Shown in pieces: positions 24,337 to 33,982 of a stretch of 64,000 nucleotides of DNA; positions within the stretch are counted from its first letter, which is position 1, and each line of letters opens with the position of its first letter. Origin of the DNA: Sipunculus nudus. Lineage: Eukaryota; Annelida; Sipuncula; Golfingiida; Sipunculidae. The position numbers were made by a program, and so were the translations under genes. A model generated the notes under the pieces. It had not been told where the DNA came from, did not search any database, and worked only from the letters and a program-made list of their open reading frames with translations. Location of the stretch: NCBI GenBank assembly GCA_026874595.1, contig CM049311.1:33129176-33193175 (forward strand), written 5' to 3'.

Positions 24337-24448
24337 ACAATTGTCTGTTCATGCCGCAAAAATGGTCTCAAGTGGAGATTGCAGAGGCGAAAGCTGTAGA
24401 AACACCGAAAAGATCATTATAGAAGAAGAAATAGAAGAAGACCAATGA
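24301..24448 (+). pseudogene. Fragment 8: Cys-rich CXC tail and true C-terminus
   Basis: CKCRLSTKNPC is followed through a TGA (24334-24336) by TIVCSCRKNGLK. After a frameshift near 24355 the frame reads SSGDCRGESCRNTEKIIIEE and ends at TGA 24446-24448. The C-x-C, C-x-C, C-x4-C spacing resembles a compact metal-binding CXC module, often DNA-binding. The acidic end, EEEIEEDQ, is likely the natural terminus. Confidence 0.6.
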
Positions 24449-25587
24449 ATATTTTCCGTATATGATATATTAACCATAAATACTTGTTCCCATATGCACG
24501 TAAAGGAAGGCAAATCTAGATAGCCATAATTTCTTATTGTTAATTCCAGAGACCAGTGTTGGTTGACAAATAGTCAGCAGTTGGAAGGGCTCTTGTTTCT
24601 TAACCAATAGCTTACCCGTGTTTCTTGATTCTGTAAGATTATAGAATGGAAACCCAAGATAACATAAACTTATATCAATAGGATGATGCGAAACTGGCAT
24701 ATTCCAAGAGGGGTGAATTCTAGTTAAGATTAGTTAAGTAAACGAAAAAAGGGGCGATCGTCTCCGCAAAAAAAAAATATCATTACAAGTTGATTATGTA
24801 TGTTCATACTGTAAATGTGTTACCATTAATTACATATAAACCCACTCGACAACCCAACTTATTGGCTTTTTACATTAATCACGTTATGATAATCATCAAA
24901 TTTGCTGATGGAATTCGACGGTTTCAGTGACAAGGTGTGCAAGATTACAGCTACAATAAATAAAATATTCACATATTTTGAAAACGGACAGATTATAGGG
25001 GGAATCAAGTGTAAAATTTGTATATGAATTTGGCATACCAAACATTCCAAACGTAATTTAAACAGATCACTCTTAATTTTTTTTTAATGACTCAAATATT
25101 TTATATTTAAATATTGAGAATATATGACAATTCTAATGGATGTGGCACAATTGTAGATGTAGCGCAATAATGTTTACTCATAGAATACTGCGTTTCACAG
25201 AAAATGTGAAGAAAATGCAAAATACAAGCATTTTAAAATTTTACAAAAATTTTAATTTAAATTTTATAGTTTACAAATATAGCATTAAATATAGCATGAC
25301 CATTGATTCTGATGTTTTCAGCAGAACTAAATTATATTATAGGGAAGTTTCAGTGTCATTCATCAAATACATAAAACAATTTTTTGTATATCAATAATTT
25401 CCACTATTTTTAATTTTAATTTTAATTTTAAATTAGAATTATTAAAAAAAATCAGAAGACTATCCAAATGAACTCTTCACGCCAAAGACGTCTCATATTG
25501 CCTATGGCATGTTATATGAGATTTTAATTTGAAGTCAGAAATCTTAAATCACAAAATAGGAACTTTATATGCCAATATTTTATTTGA
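24449..25587. other. Right non-coding interior of the 6.8 kb element
   Basis: AT-rich sequence between the decayed gene's stop and the right terminal repeat. It has a TTTTAATTTTAATT-type run at about 25410-25430 and only short open frames. No gene seen. Confidence 0.5.
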
Positions 25588-25738
25588 AAATTTTTCAAAT
25601 TTCAAACTGCTGTAAAAAAATTTCCCCATAGCGGATTTTAGCGGATTTTGGATATGTAATTCTACAGACACTGGCGCTTCAATTGACACCAAAATCAGCT
25701 TTCTACCATTTTTTTCCACCTTGAACCCTCCAACCGAA
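25588..25738 (-). repeat. Right terminal inverted repeat of the 6.8 kb element
   Basis: Reverse complement of the left terminal repeat, with the same conserved blocks. The sequence just outside resumes the host repeat (GTATGGCTG, then ATTTTCTTTTGTTTCA, then CATGACGCTCG), also seen uninterrupted at 17503-17620. Confidence 0.75.
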
Positions 25739-25751
25739 GGGTCAAAGGTCC

Positions 25752-25862
25752 GTGAGGAAGTATGGCTGTGATTGTCAAATGCGTGCACTGAGTGAAGTCA
25801 ACAGATATTTTCTTTTGTTTCACATAATTAAATATGTAAATTGTAATCGCATGACGCTCGAC
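25752..25862 (+). repeat. Dispersed repeat, right half of the interrupted copy
   Basis: Matches about 17,496-17,620 and resumes just after the right end of the 6.8 kb element. Confidence 0.7.
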
Positions 25863-26191
25863 CCAGTGTCCATGTGATGTAATGGGCGTGCAAAAATATA
25901 AATAGGAGGCTCAGGAAACGGCAGCTGTCATATTAGGGATGGGATACACGCTTTGGTGTGTATTAAGATCCTCTATTCCGTGTTTAATGTTAAGATATCA
26001 TTGTAAAAGTATCTATACACATTGCCAGGGTCACGACTCATATAAGCGCTATCGGATCTGAGCCTTATTTTTGCGGGTAAACATACCATCATATCTCTTT
26101 AAAAAATCGTCAAAGACCCCAGTGAACTTATGTTCATATATCTATTTCTATAACCGGTTTGTGGGCTCTCTTATATAGATATCATTGCATG

Positions 26192-26215
26192 ACTTTAAAG
26201 GGACATATTCACATT
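26192..26215 (+). repeat. Possible single end of a TTAAAGG-type element
   Basis: TTTAAAGGGACATATTCACA resembles the 61433 element end. No matching opposite end found. Confidence 0.3.
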
Positions 26216-26394
26216 CCAAGTATGTTAAATATACGTCTAATATAGAGTTATAATATTATAGCGTCTGCCAAGGTTTCGCCTAATACTGTTTGGTTACTCC
26301 TGTACACGAATAGAATAAGCTTGTACCAGGCAAGATGTGATAAACATTAACATAAAAGCGCATGGTGGCCTAATTGCGCAACTTCACATATGAA

Positions 26395-26660
26395 GATTTT
26401 TTCAAGCTTCAAGCCGGTGTTTCTATTGGGTTTCTTCTTTCATGTTTTTTCTCACCTTATTCAAGAGTTGTCGCCCATGCTTAAGAATGGACTTCGGCTC
26501 GTGCAGTTTTGTAATGGTATAAACACACGCTGCGTTTACTCACACACAGAACCATAACAATGTGTAAAACAAGTGAATTGGAAATAGTGTGTCAGTAAGT
26601 CGGGATGGGTTTGCTGGAAACTTTTGTAATAAGCCAAAATAAACTAATAGCATAGTATTG
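26395..26660 (+). repeat. Dispersed repeat, uninterrupted copy
   Basis: AAGCTTCAAGCCGGTGTTTC, TTTCTTCTTTCAT, ACACAGAACCATAA, TAAAACA-GTGAAT and AAGCCAAAATAAACTAATA in order. Partner of 61390-62125. Confidence 0.65.
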
Positions 26661-27276
26661 CAAATGATGATGTACCTTTAAACCCTGGTGACACGATAAC
26701 AAATAACTATTAGTTTCTCACAATCATTACTACTATCAAACATTCACAAAGTGTTAGCGCTCTGTGCCTCCTCAGGATTTGTCTCTACATAACGCTCCGT
26801 GAATTCTCCAGACTGGTATGTCTCTGTATACAGATAATATATTGCGTGATATGGTAATGCGTATGAGGCAGTTTTGTAATTATCTCTAAGGGACCCCGGA
26901 GAAACGGAGATTACAGTGTCAGCTTAATCAGCACAAATTACTCGGCTGATATCGGGGTTTGGCAGGAAATCGTTACAGGCCGTGTCGAGACCAGTTCCGT
27001 TTCTGGCAGATTAGACAACGCCACGAAAATTAATGCATAAACTACTCCATGGACTCTAGTACAAACAAATATGAGCGAAAGGGCGATGTTTTTTTCATAT
27101 CAAAGTTATGGACAGAGTATGTGGTATAAAATTGAGTCGTTGTTTTCATTATTGTCTATACGTTATGGAGATCGAAGCAAGACTAGCAATGAGCAACATT
27201 ACCCAAGACATGCAGCAAATTCACGAAAAGTCTTCACGAAAGTCACGAAAGATCTGTATAATTTGAAGAGTCAGGT

Positions 27277-27279
<3 letters not shown>

Positions 27280-27338
<59 letters not shown>
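27280..27338. repeat. (AT)n microsatellite
   Basis: About 29 AT units. The open frame at 27071-27370 depends on it. Confidence 0.95.
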
Positions 27339-27340
<2 letters not shown>

Positions 27341-27522
27341 CATCGGTATAGTCACGCAGTTATTAACTAGAACTATGCAATAATGAGCAGGCAACTGAGC
27401 ATAATATTTTCTTAAATTAATACATTAAAAATGTCTGGTAAGTTTTATTTCGACAATTCCATACCAGTGGTGATCTAGGAAAGGGAGAAGTATTAATTAA
27501 TTGAGCGTTTCTATTTTACAAA

Positions 27523-27832
27523 GCAAAAATGGTTTAGTTCTCAGGAACTTTTTATTTTAGAAATCATAAAATCAGAAATTTTTAAACTTTTATTTTATGT
27601 TTCGATAAAAATGTCATATGATCAGGGAAAAAGCATTGTAATAACAGATTGTTTTTGCTAAACAAATAAAAGCACTGCGTAACAAAAGAAATCTGATCAA
27701 ATTTGTGTTATTTTGTCTTCTTGAAAGAAATTTCCGAGCGTTTTGAGCTCAAAATTGGTAAGTTTAAATAAAAATAAAAATGTTTGATACACGGGGGGGG
27801 GGGGGGGTAAAATTGGCGCTCGCGGTGCCTGA
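27523..27832 (+). mobile_element. MITE family M1, copy 1
   Basis: Core TTTCGATAAAAATGTCATAT-GATCAGGG, then AAAAGCAT-TAATAACAGATT, a poly-G run and GCGGTGCCTGAG. Shared in order with 36140, 55990 (inverted) and 63533. The left end is diverged. Confidence 0.6.
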
Positions 27833-27902
27833 GTAAATTGTTGCTGAAGAAAACAAGATCCCTTAACCTAAATATTTCCAAATGTTACTATATCATTTAT
27901 TT

Positions 27903-28372
27903 TAAGCCTCGGTCACAACCCGCTGCGTTCACCGCACACCGTAGATCACCGTTTGGTTTTTGAAACCGCAGGAATACTTATGCGGCCGACGTATGGGGAC
28001 GGCAAGGTGTCTTCCTCGTTCTCACGGTCTTCGCACGGTAAAGTACGCTAACCTTGCGGAAGACCTGCAAAGACCCCTTACCATAGCCGCAGGTTCACCG
28101 TACGTCTCTCGGGTAGCCGAGTAGGCGTTAAAAATCGCACGGGCATCCTACGACATCCGTACGTCTACTGTATGGTGCCCGTACGGAGCCCGTAAGTGGC
28201 TGCCTGCCGCGCGGCCGCCGCATCAACTTAAGCACTTGTGCTAATGTCAGTTACGGTCGTTGCAGAGTCCCTGCGGCCTTTGAAAAACGCACGGTTGCCG
28301 TAAGGCGACCGCACGGAATAGCCCAAAACACCCGCCCTACGGCGACCGTATCCCGGTTGTAACCGAGGCTTT
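27903..28372. mobile_element. 470 bp MITE-like element, AAGCCTCGGT ends
   Basis: Left TAAGCCTCGGTCACAACCCG and, read inward from the right, AAGCCTCGGTTACAACCGGG. The interior is GC-rich with repeated CCGTACG / CGTACGG / GCGGCCG words. No gene. Confidence 0.75.
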
Positions 28373-29081
28373 ACTGGGGTCATTATTCTAGGTACTAGTA
28401 TGCAGCAGATTCCAAGGTAATATAGAAAGTGAAAAAAAAAATTAATAATCGATCATCGGTTGTTTTTATTTTCCATCATCGATTATGATTTTAGACCAAT
28501 TCCTACTACTAATATCCAGTAATAAACGATTAATAACTAGCCATTAAACCAGTTTAGAATGTCTTGTAGTTGCCCGTATTTGGTCGGTGATTTTCTCCAT
28601 GGGTTCTCCGGATTCCTCAACCTCAACAGACTACCGAACGCTACCTTCCGAGCCATGGAAAGTGTCTTGTATTAGTCATTATAAATACCGTATTGTCTCG
28701 ATCAGATGCCCGAGCGTTTATCTTTTTCAGACCCTGCTTTGACCCGGCGTCTGAACAAGGCCGGCTTGTAATTAAGGCCAGCGTTAATTAAAAAAAAAAA
28801 ACACATTATTAGGCTCGTCAGACAAAACTAAAAAAATAACACGTCGAAATACGCTCCATCAGCAGCAGTTACGCTATGCTCAACTATTCGCTACACTACG
28901 TACATATACCCGCTGTAATAAACCGCGGTTGTCGGTCAGGTTTGGCCACGAGGCGGTGCTGTCTCTGTGGAATTCCCCCTGCGTAATATTTAACCAATCA
29001 CGTTGCAGGTATCACCAAAACAATCGGATGTTCTTCGAGGTACCGGTCACCTTGCACTGCAGTGGAAAGCGCTTGATAGCA

Positions 29082-29118
29082 CCCCCCCCCCCCCCGTTGG
29101 ACCCCCCCCCCCCCCCGT
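29082..29118. repeat. Two poly-C/GTTGGA tandem units
   Basis: Two successive runs of ~16-18 C, each followed by GTTGGA. Confidence 0.7.
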
Positions 29119-29689
29119 TGGAATACACACGATGTAATCGTTAACTTTCAACACAGTCTCTATACTGACTTGCTGGTGTGGCCTGAGGTCAGTTATCCCC
29201 AACTCTCTGTATATTTTTACTGTTTCTGTGCTACACGGGCATAGCCGTGTTTGTTAACACGCTAAGCCAATCAGACTTCTTCAACCGGTTCTGCAGGTTT
29301 GTTTAAACGCAGAGCCAATCAGATTTTACTTTATCTAGCCCAAACTGACTGGGTGATTGGCACCCTGCCAAACCTGAAGAATCCTGTATTTTCACAGCGT
29401 GAGAGTGAAAGGTCACCAGGAAGCCACGCGCTGTGTTCAGAGCGTCATGTCAAAACAATAAACCCGCCGGTCACTAATAAGGGGCACAATTGACAAAAAT
29501 CACCGGTACACGGATTGTGATTACTGAATTTCTTTAGATGCCATTGGCATATGGGACACGCGCAATCTCCACGCACTATAATAAGAATTTACGGGGTATC
29601 ACCGCGTGAGATTGCAGTTTTCCACATGAATCTGTCCGCGCGGGCCTCTGTCCGCGCGTGTTTCAAGTTGCTGTTGTATTATTTTACAC

Positions 29690-29930
29690 CGCGTGCAGTT
29701 GGTAACATTGTTTCCTCTGAACATGGGGTGGCTGTGCATTGACTGTGAACCATGTACAACTGATAACATTAGTTCTATCGAAATAATGGGGTGGGGGGGG
29801 GGGGGGGGAGTACTTACGGCACAGCGTAATTCATTTTCATGAAACTTTTCATGACCTTACGTCTTTTAACTGAATCAGCATGAGACAGCGTATTCAAGCG
29901 TTTCTGACTTTGTATATACTGATCACGGGT
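29690..29930 (+). repeat. Tandem duplication, unit 1 (empty site)
   Basis: CACCGCG-TGCAGTTGGTAACATTG, poly-G, AATTCATTTTCATGA, CTTTTAACTGAATCAGC, CGTATTCAAGCGTTTC and TTGTATATACTG in order. Uninterrupted relative to unit 2. Confidence 0.7.
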
Positions 29931-29948
29931 CGGCTCTTCCATTGCCTA

Positions 29949-30058
29949 TGCACCGCGTACAACTGGTAATATTGCTTTCATCGAAGTACGGGTTGGGGGG
30001 GGGGGCGGATAACAGTACTGCGTTATTCATTTTCATGACACTTTCGTTCCAACTTTTA
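29949..30058 (+). repeat. Tandem duplication, unit 2, left part
   Basis: Same blocks as unit 1 up to AACTTTTAA, then interrupted by the element at 30059. Confidence 0.65.
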
Positions 30059-30492
30059 ATGGGGCTGTCCCACTTAGGAGACTCTACAGTCGACTACAGG
30101 CGACCAGGCTGTCGCTTCATGGTCGCCGAAAAACAGGCCACAGGACCTCCGCTACGACAATAGTGTACGACAAGCTACAACAGGTTGACGACAGTCTGAC
30201 GACAAGCTACGACAGGCTGCCGACAACCGGCGACACAATCGCCGCGACAAAGGACAATCACCTACGACAACCTACGACCACATCTACGACAACTTACGAC
30301 TAGACTGGCGAAAACCTACGACACCATTATTCATGCTACGTCCACCCGCGACAAGTTTCGACAGTCACTACCCTGTGCTATGTGAGGACCCGGAGACAAT
30401 GACAGGCCTTGTATCAAGTGCACCAGCCCACGACAGGACCTACGACAACCCACGTCACCTGGCGACAGTCTACGACAGCACCTACGCCAGTA
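30059..30492. mobile_element. 434 bp insertion rich in CTACGACA words
   Basis: Inserted between AACTTTTAA and CTGATTCAGC of the second duplication unit; unit 1 has CTTTTAACTGAATCAGC intact. The left end is GGGGCTGTCCCACTTAGGAG and the right ends CAGCACCTACGCCAGTA. The interior is dominated by CTACGACAA / CGACAGTC words. End inverted repeats are weak (TGGGGCTGTC versus GGTGCTGTCG). Confidence 0.7.
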
Positions 30493-30550
30493 CTGATTCA
30501 GCTTGACACAGCATATTCGAGCGTTTCCGACCTTGTATATACTGGTATGT
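30493..30550 (+). repeat. Tandem duplication, unit 2, right part
   Basis: CTGATTCAGC, CATATTCGAGCGTTTCCGAC and TTGTATATACTGG resume the unit after the insertion. Confidence 0.65.
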
Positions 30551-31476
30551 GACATTTACTGCCGGGAATAATCCACTGAATGTATAGTTGTCGACAAGAG
30601 CAAATGCTATTTTTAACTTATACGATTATCTCAGAAGCGTGGTTTTGGTAACATTGGGGACACACTTAAAATCACTTAAAATGAAAGCAAGGAGCGTAAT
30701 TTGGCTTCACAGTAGCTACAAATTGTACCCCTTGGCATCATCATTTAGTGTATTCATGCTATACAATAAATATGTGTTCAAACGTATTTGAACAGTTCTG
30801 TTAAACCATCCGCGAGGTAGACTCTAACCGTACCAAGTTGTACCGCTTGTGTCCAGCTGTAATATGTTTACCTATCTTGAAAGCAGTGATACATCACTGC
30901 TGACGTATTTATGTAGCGTTTACTAGGTCGGTGATCGGCTTATCCATAATAGACTTATCAGGAATATTTGGTGTCTCTTATGGAAACAGGCATGCACGTA
31001 AGAATTAAACATATTATCAAGCAATAACACAAACCAAAATCCATAAAACAGTCTCCGTTCAATTTGACCGGTAAATGCACCAGTTATTGTGACGGGTTGA
31101 GACAATGACATTATGATGGAATAACGTATCAGGAAATCACATTTATTATAATTGTGTCTAAAAACATTTGGAAACGGCAACCCAGCGTGTTTAAATGCCA
31201 GCAATTCAACGTGTCAGATATGTTGGTCAGACAGAAAACAGTGATATGTCGTATTTTAAATTTTGCACAGTCGGGATACAACATTTCCTCGTATCTAAAA
31301 GACTTTTCAAGAATAAATCCATTGTATGTAAAGGCCAATCTGAAACAATTTATCGTTTGGCTAAATGACTAGTCATCAAATTTAATATCGTCATTTCGAA
31401 ATGGCTTGTGAGGCTGTTTCTATTAAATCAGATATAAGCGACACCACAGTTTATGGATAACATTTACTTAATATTT

Positions 31477-31482
31477 TTTATT
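31477..31482 (-). promoter_or_regulatory. Candidate polyadenylation signal for the GT92 gene
   Basis: AATAAA on the minus strand, about 165 bases beyond the GT92 stop codon. This is a plausible 3' UTR length, but the hexamer is common by chance in AT-rich DNA. Confidence 0.35.
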
Positions 31483-31646
31483 TGTGCGTACATGCATGAC
31501 TGAAATACAGACACCGCCGTGTAGAGCGTTTCATTCAGAAGAGTTGCTTGCCTTCTGAGCTGTGAACAATATCAGACCAGATCGGCATGTAACTATTTCG
31601 AACAAGCATGATATGTCTAAATGAAATCCCACCATGACGCGCCATG

Positions 31647-33039
31647 TTATGATTTTGGCAGTTTTAATAATTGACGCTTTGCAGCGACATTTTTTACTAA
31701 CTCTTCTTGGTACTTTAAAACTACATCATCATATGTGTGATTTCTGGACATTTCAGTGCATTTGACTTTTCCAAAATTGCAACGTTTATAATGGTGGCTT
31801 CGAGCTATAGAGGCATTTACGTCAAAGTGCTTATCATAACCTGGGAAATTTATGTAACAGTAATGGTTAAATAGAGATAAACACTGCCTCGGGTCCACAA
31901 AAGACTTCGGAGCAAACAAATGCCCACTCGGCTCGATTCGTTGTAGATAGCGCGCTGCGGTCAGATGGGTTGGTCTTGACTCATCGGGGACAAAGTCTAA
32001 GAAATAATACGTATTTCTAAAGGTATAAACTGACTTGTGAGTTTTAAGTTTGTGCTCTTTTAAAATGTTGTCCAGCATTTGGTGATAATTCCTTGAAGTC
32101 CTTGGCACTATGAATTCATCAAAGTCGACAACTACAATATATCTGTATCTATACATATTTCTGAGCATACAGTCATTTAAGGAAGCTGGACTGCCTAATT
32201 TTGCACCCATCTTGGTCCAGTCATCTTTGGGTGGTGGGATATTATGGACAAACAAACTACCGTCATCCGAGTAGGATTTAAATATTGGCACAAACGTTGC
32301 ATTGATGGTTGCATTGTAAACATGAAATTCTTGCACACCTAAAATTTTGTTTAATTCCATCCATTCGACAAACTGGTCAACATTCAGGTTGCCAAAAGCC
32401 ACGGCAACGCATAAACCAAACTCCACTTTCCAGGGAGATCTTACGGGTACCACGACAGGCAGGTAAATGGTTGAGCTACCACACTCACTTGTTGCTATGG
32501 ATACGCGAGAAGGCACTGGGTGTGCCCCCGGTAACTCACAGGAGAACAAGTATTGACCGTAAAACACGCCCTTGTGTTTATCCCCTCGGCCGCTGTTATC
32601 TGATTTCACTTTTGTGACATACGGATTACTGATGCGGTCATACCAAATCTGACAATACAAATCTTTATTGGTTGTTGACACCGCCAAGATTCGCAACATT
32701 GGTACCATATCAACAGCCGGCCGGTCGTCGTAAAATGCTGAATACACTAAAACTTCCTTATCTTGGTCTTGCGTCCTTTGCCAGCCGCCATATTGGTTGT
32801 GTTTTATATGCAAGGGGCGGCCTAGATGAGGACATGGGCTTTTTCTTTGTATCTGTTGACTCATTTGCTCAATGTTATTCGGATCCTCTAAATCCGGTAA
32901 CACGAGGTCCAGATCTTCAGTTAATCTGACGGTTTTACTTAAGACAGGGTCTCTTATGCCCACGTCATGTGTCATCATGTGAACTAGAGAGGAGACGCAG
33001 ATGGACAATATAACCGCTGAAGTAAAAAATTTCGATAAT
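31647..33039 (-). CDS. Glycosyltransferase family 92 (DUF23) protein, last coding exon
   Basis: This is an intact exon of about 463 codons ending in TAA. GT92 enzymes (for example nematode GALT-1, a galactosyltransferase acting on core fucose) are Golgi type II membrane proteins that add sugars to glycans. Numbering is from the longest open frame, which begins at 33122. A membrane anchor lies at about residues 31-47 (FFTSAVILSICVSSLV), followed by a stem. The GT92 catalytic region covers about 235-475: NLNVDQFVEWMELN (245-258), LGVQEFHVYN (261-270), the metal-binding-type motif VVVDFDEFIVP (330-340), and the family's C-terminal RSHHYKRC (441-448). N-glycosylation sequons include NAT (270 and 274), NAS (436) and NHT (461). 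The frame stays open upstream to 33122, but a strong splice acceptor at 33040-33042 suggests that residues 1-28 are intron read-through and that a short upstream exon supplies the start codon. I could not locate that exon. The family call is firm. The substrate is unknown. Confidence 0.88.
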
Positions 33040-33064
33040 CTGAAAAATGAAAAGACAGACAAAA
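33040..33064 (-). other. Predicted splice acceptor and pyrimidine tract of the GT92 gene
   Basis: Read on the minus strand, the bases before the exon are a pyrimidine-rich run (TTTGTCTGTCTTTTCATTTT) ending in CAG at 33040-33042. The exon then opens with the last base of a codon (phase 2) and leads straight into the membrane anchor. This places the transmembrane segment at the start of the last coding exon, with the cytoplasmic tail encoded upstream. Confidence 0.65.
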
Positions 33065-33356
33065 TTAGCTGTAAGAGATTATAACATATACCAATAAATG
33101 AACCAATTTGGTATTTTGACAAAGAATCAATAATTCTTATTTTAATTTACACAGGATATACAGATAATTTACAATTTCGATATCGTTTATGTAAAGATAA
33201 TCGTTTGCCTACAATGTACGACTACTGCAGTGCATTTTCGGCATGACTCGATGTAGGCCAAATCGGTAAAATTTGAAAACCTAATGTGTCATGTCACATG
33301 GTTTTAGGAGACAATTGTTGCTATTACTGTTGTGCGTGTTAAACTAGTGCTGTTAA

Positions 33357-33452
33357 TTACAATGAACCAAATAACACGTTTTCTATTTGAAATCGATGAT
33401 AATATATTATCATCGATTTTAAATGGAAAACGTGTTATTTGGTTTATTGTAA
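33357..33452. repeat. 96 bp near-perfect palindrome
   Basis: Two 48 bp arms match at 45 of 48 positions with no loop. All three mismatches (arm positions 8, 28 and 33) become G·U pairs in the transcript, so an RNA would form an uninterrupted hairpin. The left arm opens TTACAATGAACCAAATAACA. It lies about 315 bp upstream of the GT92 exon, probably in its intron. Confidence 0.85.
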
Positions 33453-33828
33453 ATAAATAGTATACTAACTGCTTATTTATTTATATCATGAAATTATTCC
33501 CCAGTGATACCATATGGCCTTTTACTGATAGGTATGCATTTTTTTTTTTTCATTTTGAGCACATTACTCCATGTAGCGAGAAATGTCAAGATAGATTAAT
33601 TTGTTACAAACCTGATGAGTTTCCTGGAACGGAATCTTGTTTCCATGGTGACGGAAGAACATCAGAATGATGGAGAGCTGTAAACAGAAATGAAAGTGAC
33701 ATTCTCATGGTTCACATGGTGCAGAGCTCTAACATTATCTGGCTAGGATTTGGTCTCCATGACAACTGTGTCATCGTTGACACGTCTTCTATGCTTCAAC
33801 GGAAGTTCATGGACTTTATGGACAGAGG

Positions 33829-33982
33829 AAGTGCCGTCAATTTATCTTCAAGCGTGGTGGGGGGGGGGGAGGCTTGTCGGTGACTCGCAGCGTTGCAAGG
33901 TAAACAATATTTGGACTACATTTATAAACACACACACACATAACATTGACCATCCAACATCCCCCCTGTGTTGACGTCCCTG
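33829..33982. mobile_element. GTGGCGTCAATTTATC-type MITE, short copy
   Basis: Left GTGCCGTCAATTTATCTTCA with poly-G, right CATTGACCATCC then CCTGTGTTGACGTCCC. Shared end structure with 60666-61108. Confidence 0.5.

Larger units (their letters stand above)
19838..24448 (+). pseudogene. Decayed transposon gene: Cys-rich N-terminus, PIN/FEN-like nuclease, CXC tail
   Basis: Collinear coding fragments span the whole interval and together would encode about 1,450 residues. From the first ATG (MAEVPTSSNAFSN) the frame is broken near 20123-20155, 20690, 21356, 21917, 22835, 23435-23475 and 24355. In-frame stops lie at 20796, 21437, 21878, 22570, 23812 and 24334, plus one in the 23.43-23.47 kb junction. 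The order of recognisable parts is: Cys-rich segments; LLKDRGFPF; FDQPFWLKA with RLGGFHTMMSFLG; IEQVMIRSIK with GGLTRGRS; a PIN/FEN-like nuclease; and a CSC-type Cys tail ending in an acidic stretch. From memory, proteins of this layout recur in invertebrate and fish genomes as uncharacterised multi-copy genes. I know no accepted family name. There are no clear introns, and the fragments are explained by frameshifts. Confidence 0.78.
18972..25738 (+). mobile_element. ~6.8 kb DNA transposon with long TIRs and a decayed nuclease gene
   Basis: The two ends are imperfect inverted repeats of about 150 bp (about 18972-19122 and 25588-25738). They share blocks such as ATGGTAGAAAGCT, TTTGGTGTCA, CATATCCAAAATCCGCT and ACAGCAGTTTGAAA. 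The flanks belong to one repeat copy: sequence up to about 18961 and sequence from about 25752 match, in order, an uninterrupted copy at about 17,100-17,620. The empty site is near 17465-17495. GGGTC abuts both ends (18967-18971 and 25739-25743) and GGATC occurs at the empty site, so a ~5 bp target duplication is possible but not proven. The only long coding region inside is the decayed gene on the same strand. Edges are good to about 15 bp. The superfamily is not recognised. Confidence 0.8.

Noticed and set aside
18972-25738. Assigning the 6.8 kb element to a named transposon superfamily
   Set aside because: No DDE, tyrosine-recombinase, Rep/helicase or reverse-transcriptase motif set could be identified with confidence, so naming a superfamily would be a guess.
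27071-27370. 99-codon plus-strand gene
   Set aside because: About a third of it is the Ile-Tyr translation of an AT microsatellite. No motif is present.
33040-33122. N-terminal 28 residues of the longest GT92 frame as real protein
   Set aside because: They lie upstream of a strong pyrimidine tract plus CAG acceptor, so they are more likely intron read-through. A start at 33122 is not excluded.
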